A stretch of DNA of 64,000 nt from Phytophthora quininea. Taxonomy: Eukaryota; Oomycota; Peronosporomycetes; Peronosporales; Peronosporaceae. Position 1 is the first letter of the stretch; every line of letters begins with the position of its first letter. The DNA lies in contig JAAVTG010000577.1 of the NCBI GenBank assembly GCA_011947345.1, forward strand, positions 117,358 to 181,357, given 5' to 3'. Of the stretch, positions 33,592 to 44,182 are shown piece after piece. The notes below the pieces were generated by a model. That model ran no database searches. It was not told the origin of the DNA and saw only the letters and a list, made by a program, of their open reading frames with translations. Position numbers and translations under genes: made by a program.

Positions 33592-36458
33592 TCACCTGCT
33601 GGACTCTTGGCCACTTGAGTTCTTGGTGTCTTCAGTTTTCTCACCGGCGAAGAGCTCTTTCCTGCTATTCGGGCCGTCGGTGCGTGATACACCACCGTTA
33701 ATGTTCCATCGGACGCGCTGCAAGTGACGGTAAGCACCCGCGGCGCAGTGCACAATCACAAACTCCTGGATTTGGATTCCAGCGTCTGAAATGGGGGCGA
33801 GGTTGAGGCTCTTGCCGCCGCTTCTTCGCCTCTCTAGCAGGTCGAGCTGCCTCGCAATCTGCGACGTCGCGCAGTGATGAAATACCGAGCTCAATTCACC
33901 TGACCCCCAGCTGGCCGTGAATTTGCGATCACTTGCGTCGCTATCTCGTGCGTGATGCCACTCAGAGGAGCTCGATCGCCGTATCACTCCAATCTTGCGT
34001 CGGTGCAGCGCCGGTGAAGCCGACGGAATCAGCGACGACGCCATCAAAATGACGATGGTAAAGAGGAATCCGCACACGATCGCGTACAGATGCGGGTCCG
34101 ACCGCAGCTCCACGTTCTCCGAAATCAAGTCCGTGCCCCTCTTGCACACAAAGTGAATGACCAACACGACTAGAAAGTTAAAGACCCAGAACCGGATCAA
34201 GTCGGGCCGTGCTGCGTGAGTCAACCGCTCACCAAGCGATCGCGTCTGCAGCAAAATGCGGATGACCCAGTAGCTGCTGCTCAGCGACGTGAAGACAAGC
34301 GCTCGACTCGACAACGGGATGGATGGGATGCAGTGAATCACGACGATGCCGTCCGTGTCTGATAGCAGCGCCGAACACCGCAGCGAGAAGATGTTGCTGA
34401 GTGCACCTACCGCTCCGAGATACAACAACGCCATCGTCGCAGGATGAGCCAGTGCACCGTCGGCCGGATCGCATTGCACCAACTCGATAAAACTAATACG
34501 GATAGGCTCAGGAGATGCAGACTTGAGCACGGGGGCCGGACGATAGAAACTGTTCCGGATGAACGCCCAGATGTCTCGAAGGATCAAAAGGTAGTGAATC
34601 GAGTAGAAAACCGCCCCCATCAAGTTCAGCAGCAGCAAAAGGTGCGGATCTGTCTACTCGTGTTGTCTTGGATTCGGACCTGCCGTGTCAACATGGTCGA
34701 ATCGGTCATGAACCATTCAACCTGCCGTAAGTTTTCCTGCTCGATCAGCAACATTTCCTGGCTGGCTCCGGTCGTGAGAAGCGATGCACACGTTGGCACC
34801 GTCGCCAAACTCCCATTAAGAGATCGAAACACCAACTCGTCCGCCGTCATGAACAAGCGACAAAGAGTCTGCGGAGGCGTCTCCTGCGAGTCTTGGTACG
34901 CGCAATTTCCAAGTCCGTCGCCCAAGTAAGCCTGGTACTTTTGTACGTTGCGTCCAGTCTGCAGCATCACCTTGTCGACCACGTTGCGGCAGTCCGGAGT
35001 GTACAAGTATCCGTACGGAGTCTCTGGCAATACTTGCGATGTTTGTTGGTGGTCCTTGGTCCACGCGTTTCCGTCCATCGATAAAAGGACAGACCCTTCA
35101 AATGTTTCGGGGACTGACAGAGCCACATAATCGGGTTTGGACTCTCGACGCCGACCCAGTGTGTACGCGGTGGTGTTGTCAATCTTGGCGTAGTCCCGTT
35201 GATCGGGTTGGAACAGATACATGAGATTGACGATGAAGACCGGGAGGGTCGAGGCCAGATCAGCACCACATTCCTTGATCGTTGCTGCGTCAAAGTCGCT
35301 TGTTGTAATGTTCTTGGCCATAGTGGTGTATTTGATGGCGCACGCCCAAAACGGTGCGAGGTGAACTGTGGAGATGTAGTGCATCCCAACAGAGTTGATG
35401 ATGAAATCCGATGTCATGTAGGACGCAGCGGCGTGGGTCACCTCAGCGATAATGGCCGGCTCAAGGTTGATGTTGAATCCCGCCGTAAGCTGTTGAGACG
35501 CTAGATAAAATTCTCGAAGCGCACCGACGCCCAACAGGTCTACTAATGCAATATGGTTGTTGTCGATCGACGCCGGTAAGAGCGCCACAACATCAGCAAC
35601 CGAAATTCCTGTGCGATACCGATCCACAATTGCCTCCGCCGCAGCATCCGTGTATCCAGGCAGCTCCATGTCGAGAAATCCTTCCTGTACGTTCTTCATG
35701 AGTTTCCGGATCACACGCGGGTCATTGAATTGGCGCAAATAAACCTCCGACATGTTCACGACAGCGATGAGGCCGAGCGTCACGTTCCCAACACTTGCCA
35801 GGTGCGAATCGATGGGCGCTTTCGCGTCGTGATCGAAGAATCGACTTCTTGGAAACAGGTCGTGGAAATCTTTGCAGAACTCGTGTAGGATTGCTGGGAA
35901 CCAGTTGCCAAAGAGTAATTGCGGCGGTGACTCCCAGAACTGAGCGTTTGGTCCACAGAGCGGAGCGTGGACGTCGTTCATGACGTCGACTGGGCTGGAC
36001 AAAATGTCAGCTGGAAGGTTGTTGAGTAGTTCTGCACGGGGAACGTGAGCACGGCCAAGAAAACTGGTAAACGTCAAAGTCGATACGTTCTCGCGCTTGA
36101 ATTCCGCTTTGGTCGAGCTGTCGAGGAGCTTGATGGCATCCCGCTGGAAAATGTCGTGGTAGTGGACGCCGCTGGTGATGACATTTAAGGGATTCAACTT
36201 CCGGGCGGCGACTTCGTGGTCCACCGCATCGAATGGTTTGGTCGTGTAGCTGCCGAGATATAACTCTTTGAGCGGGAGCATCGAGATGCAGACGACCACG
36301 AAGATGAGGAAGCACACGCAGGTGCAGTGCGAGGCCTCCAGAGTGCTGATCGATGACAAGATCCCGCTCTTCCGCTTCCGCCCGGGCTCGACTGGGGATG
36401 GCCCTTGTGGAGCATGACATTGCTTGGCAGCATCGTCGTCGGTTGGGTTCATGTGCAT
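33592..36458 (-). CDS. Large polytopic membrane protein, tandem copy B, unknown family
   Basis: Paralog of copy A, about 955 residues, ATG at 36,458. A basic cytosolic start (PVEPGRKRKSG) leads to one membrane segment (CTCVCFLIFVVVCISML), a probably external domain (LGSYTTKPFDAVDHEVAARK, GPNAQFWESPPQLLFGNWFP, many N-x-S/T sites such as NVT, NIT and NMS), then five membrane segments near the C-terminus (LMGAVFYSIHYLLILRDIW, TMALLYLGAVGALSNIF, ALVFTSLSSSYWVIRILL, FWVFNFLVVLVIHFVC, IVCGFLFTIVILMASSLI) and a tail with EFVIVHCAAGAYRHLQRVRW shared with copy A. One base is missing in a T run near 34,640. Architecture of one anchor, a big outer domain and a membrane bundle fits a surface receptor or transport subunit, but this is inference. 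Confidence 0.8.
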
Positions 36459-36573
36459 CGGGACCTTTGAAGATCCATCTATCTTGAGGTCGCGGCGATT
36501 GAATTGCAGTCGGCTCCGATGTTTTTGTTAATCGATTAACGTGAAGTATAGTGCAGCAATTTCCCACCTACTG

Positions 36574-37644
36574 CTAATAGGACCCAGTACTCGCATCGTA
36601 TCCATAGTATCCCGGATAGTCCGGCTCAGGAGATGGAGGTGCTCGGTAATTGTTTGCCTGTGGTGGTCGCTGTCGTCGACCCCAGCGTCCGTTGGATCGT
36701 TGCTGACCACGGTTCCTCCCACCTCGGCGATTAGTTGCGTTAGATGCCTGTGGTGGTGGCACAGAATTATTGGACGTCGGTTGTGCAGGCGATGGAGTGC
36801 TCTGCGCGTTAGAAGTTTGCTGTCTTGTAGGCTCGCGAGGAGGTGCAGGCACCGCAACAACAGAACGCTGAGTAGAAACTGGTGGGGTCGTTTCCGCCAC
36901 AGTTGTCGGTGTAGATGCAGCCGGTGCCGACACTCCTAGAGCAGCGCTTTCGGACCGATGAAGCTCCACCAGAGCTGCCATGTCTCGACTCGGGTGCGAT
37001 GACACATACTGCGCTCGACACACTGGGCACCTCGTGCTCAGACTTGTCGCCTGAAGCAACGCTACTGCTGAAAAGGTTTTACCGCAGCAGTCGGTGGTCA
37101 CTGGGTTCTCAAACAGCTCCAATGAAATGGGGCAAGTGAGGATGGCTTCACGTTGCTCCAGATTGCGACGACGACTTAAGTCCTGGTGGGTCTTCAGAGC
37201 GTCTCGAGCCTGCTCCAATTGCGTATTTGGCTGTCCACTAGCAACAGAGATTATTGAAGTAGCAGCAGCAGATTGGCCGCCAGCCCGTCGGCGCTCTTGG
37301 TCCTGGCCGTAGGCGGCTAGCAGGTCGCGCAGTTGCGGCATCATGGCGCCGACAGAGCGTCTCAGCTGGGAGACGGACTCGCGCTCGCCCGTCACGTCCT
37401 GCTGCACCCGTCGCGCCTCCTGTTCGTGGGTCGTGGCTTTGTCCTGCAGTCGCTGCTGCAGCGCCTCGATCGTCGTCAGCAGCTCCTCCTGTTTCTGCAG
37501 CAGCGTCGCGTTCGTCCCCCGCAGCGTCCCATTGGCCTCCTGCAGCACCGTCTGCTGATGTCTATGGTCCTGCTCCTGCTCCTGGAGCCTGTACAGGAGC
37601 TCCTCGTTCTCCCGACGCATAGCGGCATACGCGTTCCTCCCCAT
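36574..37644 (-). CDS. Coiled-coil protein with RING/U-box-like domain
   Basis: The protein has 356 residues from ATG 37,644 (MGRNAYAAMRRENEELLYRL). Residues 1-130 form a long coiled coil rich in Gln and Glu. At about 175 the RING/U-box-like domain starts: CPISLELFENPVTTDCCGKTF, then RCPVCRAQYVSSHPSRDMAA. The paired CPI...CC...CPVC pattern fits an E3 ubiquitin ligase, with the typical loop F-x-x-P-V-x-x-x-C-C-G. The C-terminal third is disordered: Pro/Thr/Ser-rich, then Arg/Gly (NRRGGRNRGQQRSNGRWGRR), possibly RNA-binding, ending in a Tyr-rich tail (YPGYYGYDASTGSY). It is the intact member of a family with relatives at 59,895 and, broken, at 2,396. Cellular role unknown. Confidence 0.8.
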   Translation of the reverse strand: MGRNAYAAMRRENEELLYRLQEQEQDHRHQQTVLQEANGTLRGTNATLLQKQEELLTTIEALQQRLQDKATTHEQEARRVQQDVTGERESVSQLRRSVGAMMPQLRDLLAAYGQDQERRRAGGQSAAATSIISVASGQPNTQLEQARDALKTHQDLSRRRNLEQREAILTCPISLELFENPVTTDCCGKTFSAVALLQATSLSTRCPVCRAQYVSSHPSRDMAALVELHRSESAALGVSAPAASTPTTVAETTPPVSTQRSVVAVPAPPREPTRQQTSNAQSTPSPAQPTSNNSVPPPQASNATNRRGGRNRGQQRSNGRWGRRQRPPQANNYRAPPSPEPDYPGYYGYDASTGSY

Positions 37645-37862
37645 GACAGTTGATGACAGTCGATCTTCAACAGTGGTTTCGAAATACCTTTTGAAAAGTT
37701 GTAGCTTTGATACTGTAATTGCCTCCGCAGTTGAACTGTTTGTTTGACTCGGTGGCTTTGAAAACGACGCACAAAGAGAAACAGACACCGCCAAGGCATG
37801 CAGCTTTATTTTCCGGCATCTCGTCTCACATGCTACCGGTCAACCATCTTCGCGAAATTGCC

Positions 37863-38785
37863 TTACACAATCGTGTTTGGGTTCTTCTGCGCCGCTTCCA
37901 GCAGCTCACGAGGCGAACGGAAGTGGACGTTCGGGAAGAAGTCGGCTCGGGCTCGCTGCACTTTGGCCTGGTCGAACTTGGCGGCGCCTGACGGCCCGAC
38001 CATCTTCAGCTCGACCGTCAGCCTGGACATGAGCGACTTCTCGTCGAGCGTCGCCTGGATCTCGTCCAGCGACTCGAACGACACTTTGAGGTCGGGGACC
38101 CCGCCCGCCGTCTTGATGAGCTCAGCCACTTCCAACCACGTCGTCTCCGCGCCTTGCACGAATGTGTAGGGCTGCCACTGTTTGCTGTTCTTCAGCATCT
38201 GAGCCACAGCCTTGGTCATATCACGAACGCTGGTGGTCGAGAAGACTTCGTGGCCGGTGCCCGGAATCGTCATCGTCTTGGTGTGGTAGTCCAACGGGAA
38301 CGTGGGGCCAAAGTCTGCGTGGTGGCGGTTGGCACTCGGCACCACGGGGTCCGTGATCCAACCGATGCAGACAGCGGTCCATTCGAGTTCCTTCTGCGCT
38401 GCGAGGGCGTCCCGAACCACGGCTTCATGATAGAAGACAGAGTTCGGTTCTTCGCGAAGTCCTCGGTGTTGCCACCATAGCAGGACGGGATGAAGCGCTT
38501 GCATCTGGGCGTCTTCTGACACGCTTCGATTAGAGCCACATGCACATTCACGAAAGCCTGCGTCAAGTCGGAGATAGCGCTGACGAGAGCGTCACAGTCA
38601 CTGAGTAGGGCCACGAGCTGCGGCACATTCGAGTAGTCCGTCACCCGCTGCTCGACGAGACCCGGCTTGCCGTCGAAAAAGTCCTTGTGCGAACGAGTGA
38701 GAAGGACGACTTCGTGGCCGGCAGCGGGTAGCTCTTCAACGTAATACTTGGCGAAGGCTCCAGTTCCGACGACGGCGACGCGCAT
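37863..38785 (-). CDS. NmrA-like NAD(P)-binding reductase
   Basis: ATG at 38,785. The first strand and turn are MRVAVVGTGAFAKYYVEELP, a G-x-G-x-x-A dinucleotide-binding loop, with LLTRSH at the second strand, as in isoflavone-reductase/NmrA-type short-chain dehydrogenases. FIPSCYGGNTEDFAK lies near the usual substrate site, and EVFSTTSVRDMTKAVAQML plus YTFVQGAETTWLEVAELI are the C-terminal parts. The product has about 307 residues, normal for the family. One base is missing near 38,455 between DFAK and EPNS. Such proteins act as cytosolic oxidoreductases or redox sensors; the substrate is unknown. An initiator match lies 56 bases upstream. A decayed C-terminal copy stands head to head at 39,462. 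Confidence 0.8.
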
Positions 38786-38840
38786 GGTTGTTTAAGTTGT
38801 GTGGGGGGCGAGTAGTTTGGTGCTGTTGTGTCGAGAAAGA

Positions 38841-38854
38841 CAATTGAGGAATGA
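38841..38854 (-). promoter_or_regulatory. Oomycete initiator of the reductase gene
   Basis: On the minus strand TCATTCCTCAATTG fits the oomycete initiator consensus (TCATTYYNCAWTTT) at all but the last base. It lies 56 bases before the ATG at 38,785, the usual distance. Confidence 0.7.
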
Positions 38855-39002
38855 GGACGATGGTGTTGTCCTGTCTTGTATGAGTTGAAGGTGGGCATTG
38901 TGTGAGTCCAGTCGCTGCCGTCGGGAGGATGGAGGTGACTAAACCTCAGCAGCTGGTATGTATTAGTCGTGTACCAGGCGAGTCTCGCGTCCACGTGACT
39001 GA

Positions 39003-39360
39003 TCAAGAATGACATATAGAAGTTGCCGGCAAACTTGCGTGTTCAATTTGTCTACAGGTCAACCGACTCCGTTGGAATGGCAATCGCTTCTTGGGAGCCT
39101 CAGAAGTGCTCATCCATGAGCACATTTTCAGCTTGTGTGAGGATGCTGCAGATGCATCCTTCGACGACTTGCATCTCCGCAGTCTGCAAGCTCGCAGCGT
39201 TATGCCCTGGCATGGACCCCAGCCGAGACTGGCAGACAACCGTCACAACGGCGACCGGGTGGTCATGATCCACATCGTGTCGCTGTGTCTCGTATCGAAC
39301 TCCTCCAACGTGAAGGACGACAAACATGCCAGTGCATTGGCCGGAGCTTTAAAGCGATGA
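39003..39360 (+). CDS. Hypothetical open frame between the reductase copies
   Basis: An open frame ending at 39,360 reads GASEVLIHEHIFSLCEDAAD, then LHLRSLQARSVMPWHGPQPR and VVMIHIVSLCLVSNSSNVKD. It has reasonable composition but no ATG that is clearly right and no family I know. It may be the 3' exon of a small gene or chance. Confidence 0.2.
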
Positions 39361-39461
39361 CTGCTGGATGAGTTGCTGGGACTGAGCACCCGCCGCCTCT
39401 GAGCATTGAGCGACAGCGTGGAAGTGGACGGTCTTGTCCTACTTGAACGCCGTACTGAGAT

Positions 39462-39910
39462 TTGAGGGAGCAGTGTCCGCTCTACCCCGTCGACCTGGAT
39501 TCCAAGACGATGACCGTCCCAGGCTCGGGGACCGACGTGTTCTCGACTACCAGTGCGCGTGACATGGCGAAGGCCGTCGCGCAGTTGCTGAAGAGCCCCA
39601 AAAAGTGGTGCAGTACACCTACGTGCAAAGCTCCGAGACGACGTGGCTGGAGGTCGCCGAGCTCGTCAAGACAGTGGGCGGGGTGTCCGATCAAGGGGTC
39701 GCTGAAGCCGCAGGACGAGATCCAGGCAGCGCGAGACCAGAAAGAGTCATTCGATACCATCCTAGTGGTCGAGTTGAGGCTGCTTGGCCATAGGGGAGAG
39801 CTGAAGTTTGACCAGGCCAAAGTGCAGTGCCGATTTCTTTCTGATCGTCCATTTCCGCACGCCGCAAGTACTGCTGGAGGCGGCGCAGAGGAATCCGGGC
39901 GTGATAGTGT
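39462..39910 (+). pseudogene. Decayed C-terminal copy of the NmrA-like reductase
   Basis: The plus strand encodes a relative of the C-terminal half of the gene at 37,863-38,785. SKTMTVPGSGTDVFSTTSAR matches TKTMTIPGTGHEVFSTTSVR, and YTYVQSSETTWLEVAELVKT (in a second frame from 39,613) matches YTFVQGAETTWLEVAELIKT. ELKFDQAKVQ and a remnant of the last helix follow. The N-terminal half with the dinucleotide-binding loop is absent, and at least two frame changes occur. It points away from the intact gene, so it came from an inverted duplication or an insertion. Confidence 0.8.
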
Positions 39911-40213
39911 AAGTCACTGCTTGCTTTTATACCTTTGTAATGGACAGCCAGACACGCCTTGTGCATTTTCCTGCTCGGCAACTTAATGCTTGCCAAGCAG
40001 CACTGCTTGACTGCAATCCAAGATGTACTGCTATATGTGCATAGCCGCGGCAAGGTTGAAGTTTGTGCATAATCGGATTACCATTCTACCGACATTTGCC
40101 GACTTTTGATCAACAACGCATGCTCATGGCGGTGCCCAGAAGTGCTCGCCCAAGTTGCTGCTCGCTGGCATTTTGCAAGCGTTGGAATTCCGCTGCAAAC
40201 AAACTGCTCTGCG

Positions 40214-41644
40214 ATGACCGTCGGCCGTGAAAACGGACGGTCCGGCGGCAGCCCGTCGGGATCGCGATCACCGTCGTCCGGCTCCGTGACGGATGCAGCC
40301 ACGCGCTGGCTGGCAGCAATGGATCATTCGGACGCATCGGACGGAGAGACGGAAGCGGCCGTGGCACCCGCAGTGAAGCTGGAAGCACCAGTAGACAAGA
40401 CCCAAATCGTGGTTGTGCGTCGACAGCAACAGGCTCGTCATAAGCGAGAGGGCAACGCAGTGCAAGACGCGCCGAAGAAGCGAGCCAAGCGGAAGCACCG
40501 CAAGTCGACGATCGATATCCGAAAGGTGGGGGACTCAGGGTGGTCTTGCGCTCGAGTGCATTGCTGAAGGCTGTTATTGTTGAACAGGAAGAGATCGCAA
40601 AGCTGCTGAAGGAGCTGGCGGGACTGCACAATCAAATGGAAGCGCTAAATGCGCGGGCCATCGCTCCATGCACACCCGACGAAACTCCTAGCGAAGCGGC
40701 CGTGGCCAACCGAGTGCTTCGACGCGCCATCCAGAAGCAGCAGCTGGAGGTGACAACGTTCCATGCGCTCATGTCGGAGTATTCCCTCTTCGTACGTTGC
40801 AAACAACGCCGTCGACCACTTTGAATTGCTCACATTGAGCTGATTGCCGTGTGAGCAGAGTATTCGAGCAGGTAGCCCCATCCACCAGCAAATCCATCTG
40901 AAGAAGGACGACAGCAGTCGGTACGCTGCCTTGATGTCCATGAAGACGCAGGCGCTGCAAACGGGAGCTCGTTTCCTCAAGGACCGCTTCCCCAGGATAG
41001 ACCCATGTAAACCCATGAGGGAAGACCACGCCTACGAGGCACCGAACGGAGACTTTTACGCCACGTACTTTTCAACGTCGCAGTTTGAAAACAGTGTCAA
41101 ACAAGTGTTCGACATCCTGCTCGGCTACTTCAGCAGCATCGAGATTTGCGTGTCGGAGAAGCTGGGCAACGTCACCATACGCGAAGACGACGACAACTTG
41201 GCGCCAGGCGTGACCCAAAATCGCCTCATTTCCACGACGATCGGTGGGCTGCGAATGGAGTCGAATACCGTGTACTTCTCGCACTACGAGGAAGGAGGGA
41301 GTGAGCCTGGTCACGAGCACGGCTACGGCTTGTTTGTCGCCGACTTCATCGATGAAGACGATAGGAGCCCGTACCACCCGCACGAACGTATCCGCCGGGA
41401 CTTCAGCGCTGTCTTGGAGCTCACATCGTATCCAATGAGTCGGCGAACGCTTGGGACGAACGCAGTAAACCGCCGCGAAGACGAAGGCACGGTCGTGGTC
41501 ATGACCCGGTGGGTGCACAGCAAAGTTCACCGCCCGCAGTACGACATCCCGCTTGCAGGTTGGCACGAAATGCGCGAGAACACAGAAAGCTGGATCCAGA
41601 CTTTGCACCAGACGATGTTGGAGAGGTATTTCGCCATGGTGTGA
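40214..41644 (+). CDS. M96-like START-like protein
   Basis: Three exons, 40,214-40,525, 40,588-40,791 and 40,859-41,644, keep phase exactly (AAG|GTGGGG...AACAG|GAAGAG; TTC|GTACGT...GAGCAG|AGTATT) and give 433 residues. The N-terminal part is acidic and then very basic (PKKRAKRKHRKSTIDIRK, a nuclear-signal-like and bZIP-like basic stretch), followed by a leucine-rich helix (EEIAKLLKELAGLHNQMEAL). The large C-terminal domain starts around DHAYEAPNGDFYATYFSTSQ and has SSIEICVSEKLGNVTIREDD, VYFSHYEEGG, a region like START lipid-binding folds (ERIRRDFSAVLELTSYPMS) and VVVMTRWVHSKVHRPQ. This layout is that of the oomycete family named after the Phytophthora mating-specific protein M96. The name is historical; no mating role follows. 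A basic-leucine start hints at DNA binding. Confidence 0.7.
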
Positions 41645-42485
41645 TTCACACCTTGTGATGTTTTTAATGGTGTTGATGGTTGTACATCGGAAGCGTTGCG
41701 TTTTGTGATTCAACAGCGAGCTTGACGGGCCAAACAGAAGGCGCTGTCATGTTTCTTGTGTCTGTGTCGGTGCTGGTGCCGGACGGTGTTGGTGTCTTGA
41801 AACGGGGTACCTTGCCGATGGTCTGAATTGCTCCCAGTTGCTTTGCCTAGACAGAGTCCAGACAACTTCATTCGCCCGGCAGTTGACAAAGGTGGACTCG
41901 ATGCTTCTCTGCTGAAGCGATCTCTTCGTAAAGAGCCTGGTATCGATGAGGCAGTCTTCTGCCCGGATAGTCAAATACCGTGTTGCCAGCGGCATCACCA
42001 GCACTCGGCTGTGGAGTGCGACTGCGCCGGTTGAAGTTGCACGCGGATGTCGTTGAAGACATGCAGCAAAGCCACATCGCCATGGCCCGATCGAGTCCAG
42101 CTCGAGGCGGGTCATCCGAGACGAAAGCCGCGATCGCTTCCACTCCCTTACCTCGCTGCACCGCAGCAGTCCTCTAGCTCGGCCAGGCTTATTCAAGCGC
42201 TTGTGGACTGACTTCACTGATCCTCATGGCGGTAAACTGTCGGCCGTCGCTCTACCGGCGGTCCGGTGTCGCCGGCTGCCTCTTGCTTTCACTATTGTCG
42301 CGGCGGATTATGCGCTTGTTTGGCACCAGGCGTGCCGACGTCGGCGTTGATTGGTTCCCGGCCTTGCAAATCAACCGTGGCATGTCATGTCACTTCAAGT
42401 TGGCCATTGAGCCGGAGGCTCCTTCGCCTTTAGCAGGAAGCTCGTGCATTGGCATCCGGGCCGCTAACCTTCGGCCAGTCGAGTT
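41645..42485. other. Intergenic, no supported gene
   Basis: Open frames on both strands around 41,750-42,220 lack domains and overlap each other; one on the minus strand (VEAIAAFVSDDPPRAGLDRA) might be a decayed gene. The last part is the promoter of the formate dehydrogenase gene. Confidence 0.3.
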
Positions 42486-42499
42486 CCATTCCGCGATTT
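42486..42499 (+). promoter_or_regulatory. Oomycete initiator of the formate dehydrogenase gene
   Basis: CCATTCCGCGATTT fits the initiator consensus TCATTYYNCAWTTT with two differences (first base, and G for A). It lies 53 bases before the ATG at 42,552. Confidence 0.5.
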
Positions 42500-42551
42500 G
42501 CCTCCAAGTCCTCAAACCGCAAGTCTCCAGCTCCACGCAAGTCTCTCGACC

Positions 42552-43712
42552 ATGTTCGCCTGCACCAAGTTCTCCGCCGTGATGGCCTCCAAGATGGCCA
42601 CGCGCAACTTCACCGCCAGCGCCCCCAAGCAGATGAAGGTCGTCTGCGCGCTCTACGAAGGCGGTGAGGCCGGCAAGAAGAACCCCAAGATCCTCGGCTG
42701 TGTCGAGAACGAGCTGGGTCTGCGCAAGTTCCTCGAGGACCGCGGTCACGAGTACGTCGTCACGTCCGACAAGGACGGCGACAACTCGGAGTTCGCCAAG
42801 CACCTGCACGACGCCGACGTGGTCATCTCGCAGCCCTTCTGGCCCGCGTACATCACGCGCGAGCGCATCGCCAAGGCGCCCAAGCTCAAGCTGGCCATCA
42901 CGGCCGGCGTCGGCTCCGACCACGTCGACCTGGCAGCCGCCTGCGACCGCAACATCACCGTCGCCGAAGTCACGGGCTCCAACGTCGTGAGTGTGTCCGA
43001 GCACGTCGTCATGATGATCCTGTCGCTCGTGCGCAACTACATGCCCGCCTACAAACAGGTGGTTAACGGCAAGTGGGATATCGCCGACATCGCCAACAAC
43101 GCGTACGACCTGGAGGACAAGCACGTCGGGACGGTGGCCGCCGGTCGCATCGGCCTGCGTGTCCTGCGCCGTCTCAAGCCGTTCGACGTCAAGCTGCACT
43201 ACACCGACAAGGTGCGCCTGCCAGCCGACGTGGAGAAGGAGCTCAACGTCAAGTGGCACGAGACCGTCGAGGACATGGTCAAGGAGTGCGACGTCGTGAC
43301 CATCAACTGCCCGCTGCACCCGGAGACTGAGAACTTGTTCGACGCCAAGATGCTCAGCAAGGTCAAGAAGGGCGCGTACATCGTCAACACGGCCCGCGGC
43401 AAGATCGTCGACAAGGAGGCGCTGGTCAAGGCCGTCGAGAGTGGCCACATCCAGGGCTACGCCGGCGACGTGTGGTTCCCGCAGCCGGCACCGGCCAACC
43501 ACCCGTGGCGCTCCATGCCCCGTCACGCCATGACCCCTCACTACTCGGGCACCACGCTGGACGCGCAGGCTCGTTACGCCGCTGGCACCAAGGAGATCCT
43601 CGAGCGCTTCTTCGACGGCAAGGCGCAGCGTCCCGAGTACCTCATTGCCGAGGGTGGCAAGGTCACCAGCCCGTCCTACACGCACGGCAACGCCACGAAG
43701 GGCTCGCTGTAA
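42552..43712 (+). CDS. FDH: NAD-dependent formate dehydrogenase, bacterial-type
   Basis: The enzyme oxidises formate to carbon dioxide with NAD+. ATG at 42,552; 386 residues, one exon. The first 27 residues (MFACTKFSAVMASKMATRNF) are basic and hydroxylated without acids, as in a mitochondrial targeting peptide. Then come MKVVCALYEGG, SQPFWPAYITRERIAKAPKL, the NAD loop HVGTVAAGRIGLRVLRRL, YIVNTARGKIVDKEAL with the catalytic Arg, DVWFPQPAPANHPWRSMPRH (Gln and formate-site residues) and MTPHYSGTTL with the catalytic His. T-V-A-A-G-R-I-G and the ending GNATKGS are those of bacterial enzymes; plant enzymes have T-V-G-A-G. The bacterial insert near residues 15-50 is absent. The GC-rich codon use and the lack of frame breaks resemble HSP90 in this window. 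Confidence 0.93.
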   Translation: MFACTKFSAVMASKMATRNFTASAPKQMKVVCALYEGGEAGKKNPKILGCVENELGLRKFLEDRGHEYVVTSDKDGDNSEFAKHLHDADVVISQPFWPAYITRERIAKAPKLKLAITAGVGSDHVDLAAACDRNITVAEVTGSNVVSVSEHVVMMILSLVRNYMPAYKQVVNGKWDIADIANNAYDLEDKHVGTVAAGRIGLRVLRRLKPFDVKLHYTDKVRLPADVEKELNVKWHETVEDMVKECDVVTINCPLHPETENLFDAKMLSKVKKGAYIVNTARGKIVDKEALVKAVESGHIQGYAGDVWFPQPAPANHPWRSMPRHAMTPHYSGTTLDAQARYAAGTKEILERFFDGKAQRPEYLIAEGGKVTSPSYTHGNATKGSL

Positions 43713-43969
43713 GCTGCTGGGGATAGTTCCGTGTACTTTGACGCACACGCACGCACACGAAGATGGTGATGGAGGACTTGGAGTTCCCTGCAATCTGCCT
43801 CCGTGTGCCGAGGTTAGTGAGCAAGCTTAGCGAAAACACCCGCTAATGTATGTATCTCCAACGCATCCCTGTCATTGCTTTTCCGTGTAACAACTCAATA
43901 GGCTAATCCATCATCATATTCGTTCCCGTCTTTGAAAGCACAATAAGACTCGCACGTGGATCCACCAAC

Positions 43970-44147
43970 TGTATCCAATCAGAGGAAAGGATTTAAATGT
44001 CTAGGAATTGTATAGTATAGTATTTTTAATATAACAGCAGACGTAGGGCAGCTGTGGAGGCCACGTGGCCTCCATCCGCCTGAACTGCTGGGGGACGGCA
44101 CTCTTGTATTTGGCCGCCCTCCCCACAGATCTCCGAACCTGATAAAC
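43970..44147 (+). repeat. 5' LTR of the Gypsy element
   Basis: Starts TGTATCCAATCAGAGG and ends CCTGATAAAC. TTAAATG and TATAGTATAGTATTTTT near 44,010-44,025 could serve as promoter elements, and an inverted repeat GGAGGCCACGTGGCCTCC lies at 44,055-44,072. Right after the LTR comes TGGTAGCACTTG, beginning with the TGG expected of a tRNA primer-binding site. Confidence 0.92.
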
Positions 44148-44166
44148 TGGTAGCACTTGTTGGTCC
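44148..44166 (+). other. Primer-binding-site-like sequence
   Basis: TGGTAGCACTTGTTGGTCC directly abuts the 5' LTR. TGG pairs with the CCA tail of a tRNA. I cannot say which tRNA; the sequence is not the common initiator-Met site. Confidence 0.5.
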
Positions 44167-44182
44167 CAGCCCCTTGACGCCC

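Noticed and set aside
41747..42217. A 156-codon minus-strand gene upstream of formate dehydrogenase
   Set aside because: Overlapping frames of similar length, no family match and Arg/Ser-rich composition.
42390..43793. A 467-codon open frame opposite formate dehydrogenase
   Set aside because: Same cause as opposite HSP90; low-complexity Val/Leu/Asp/His peptide with no family signature.
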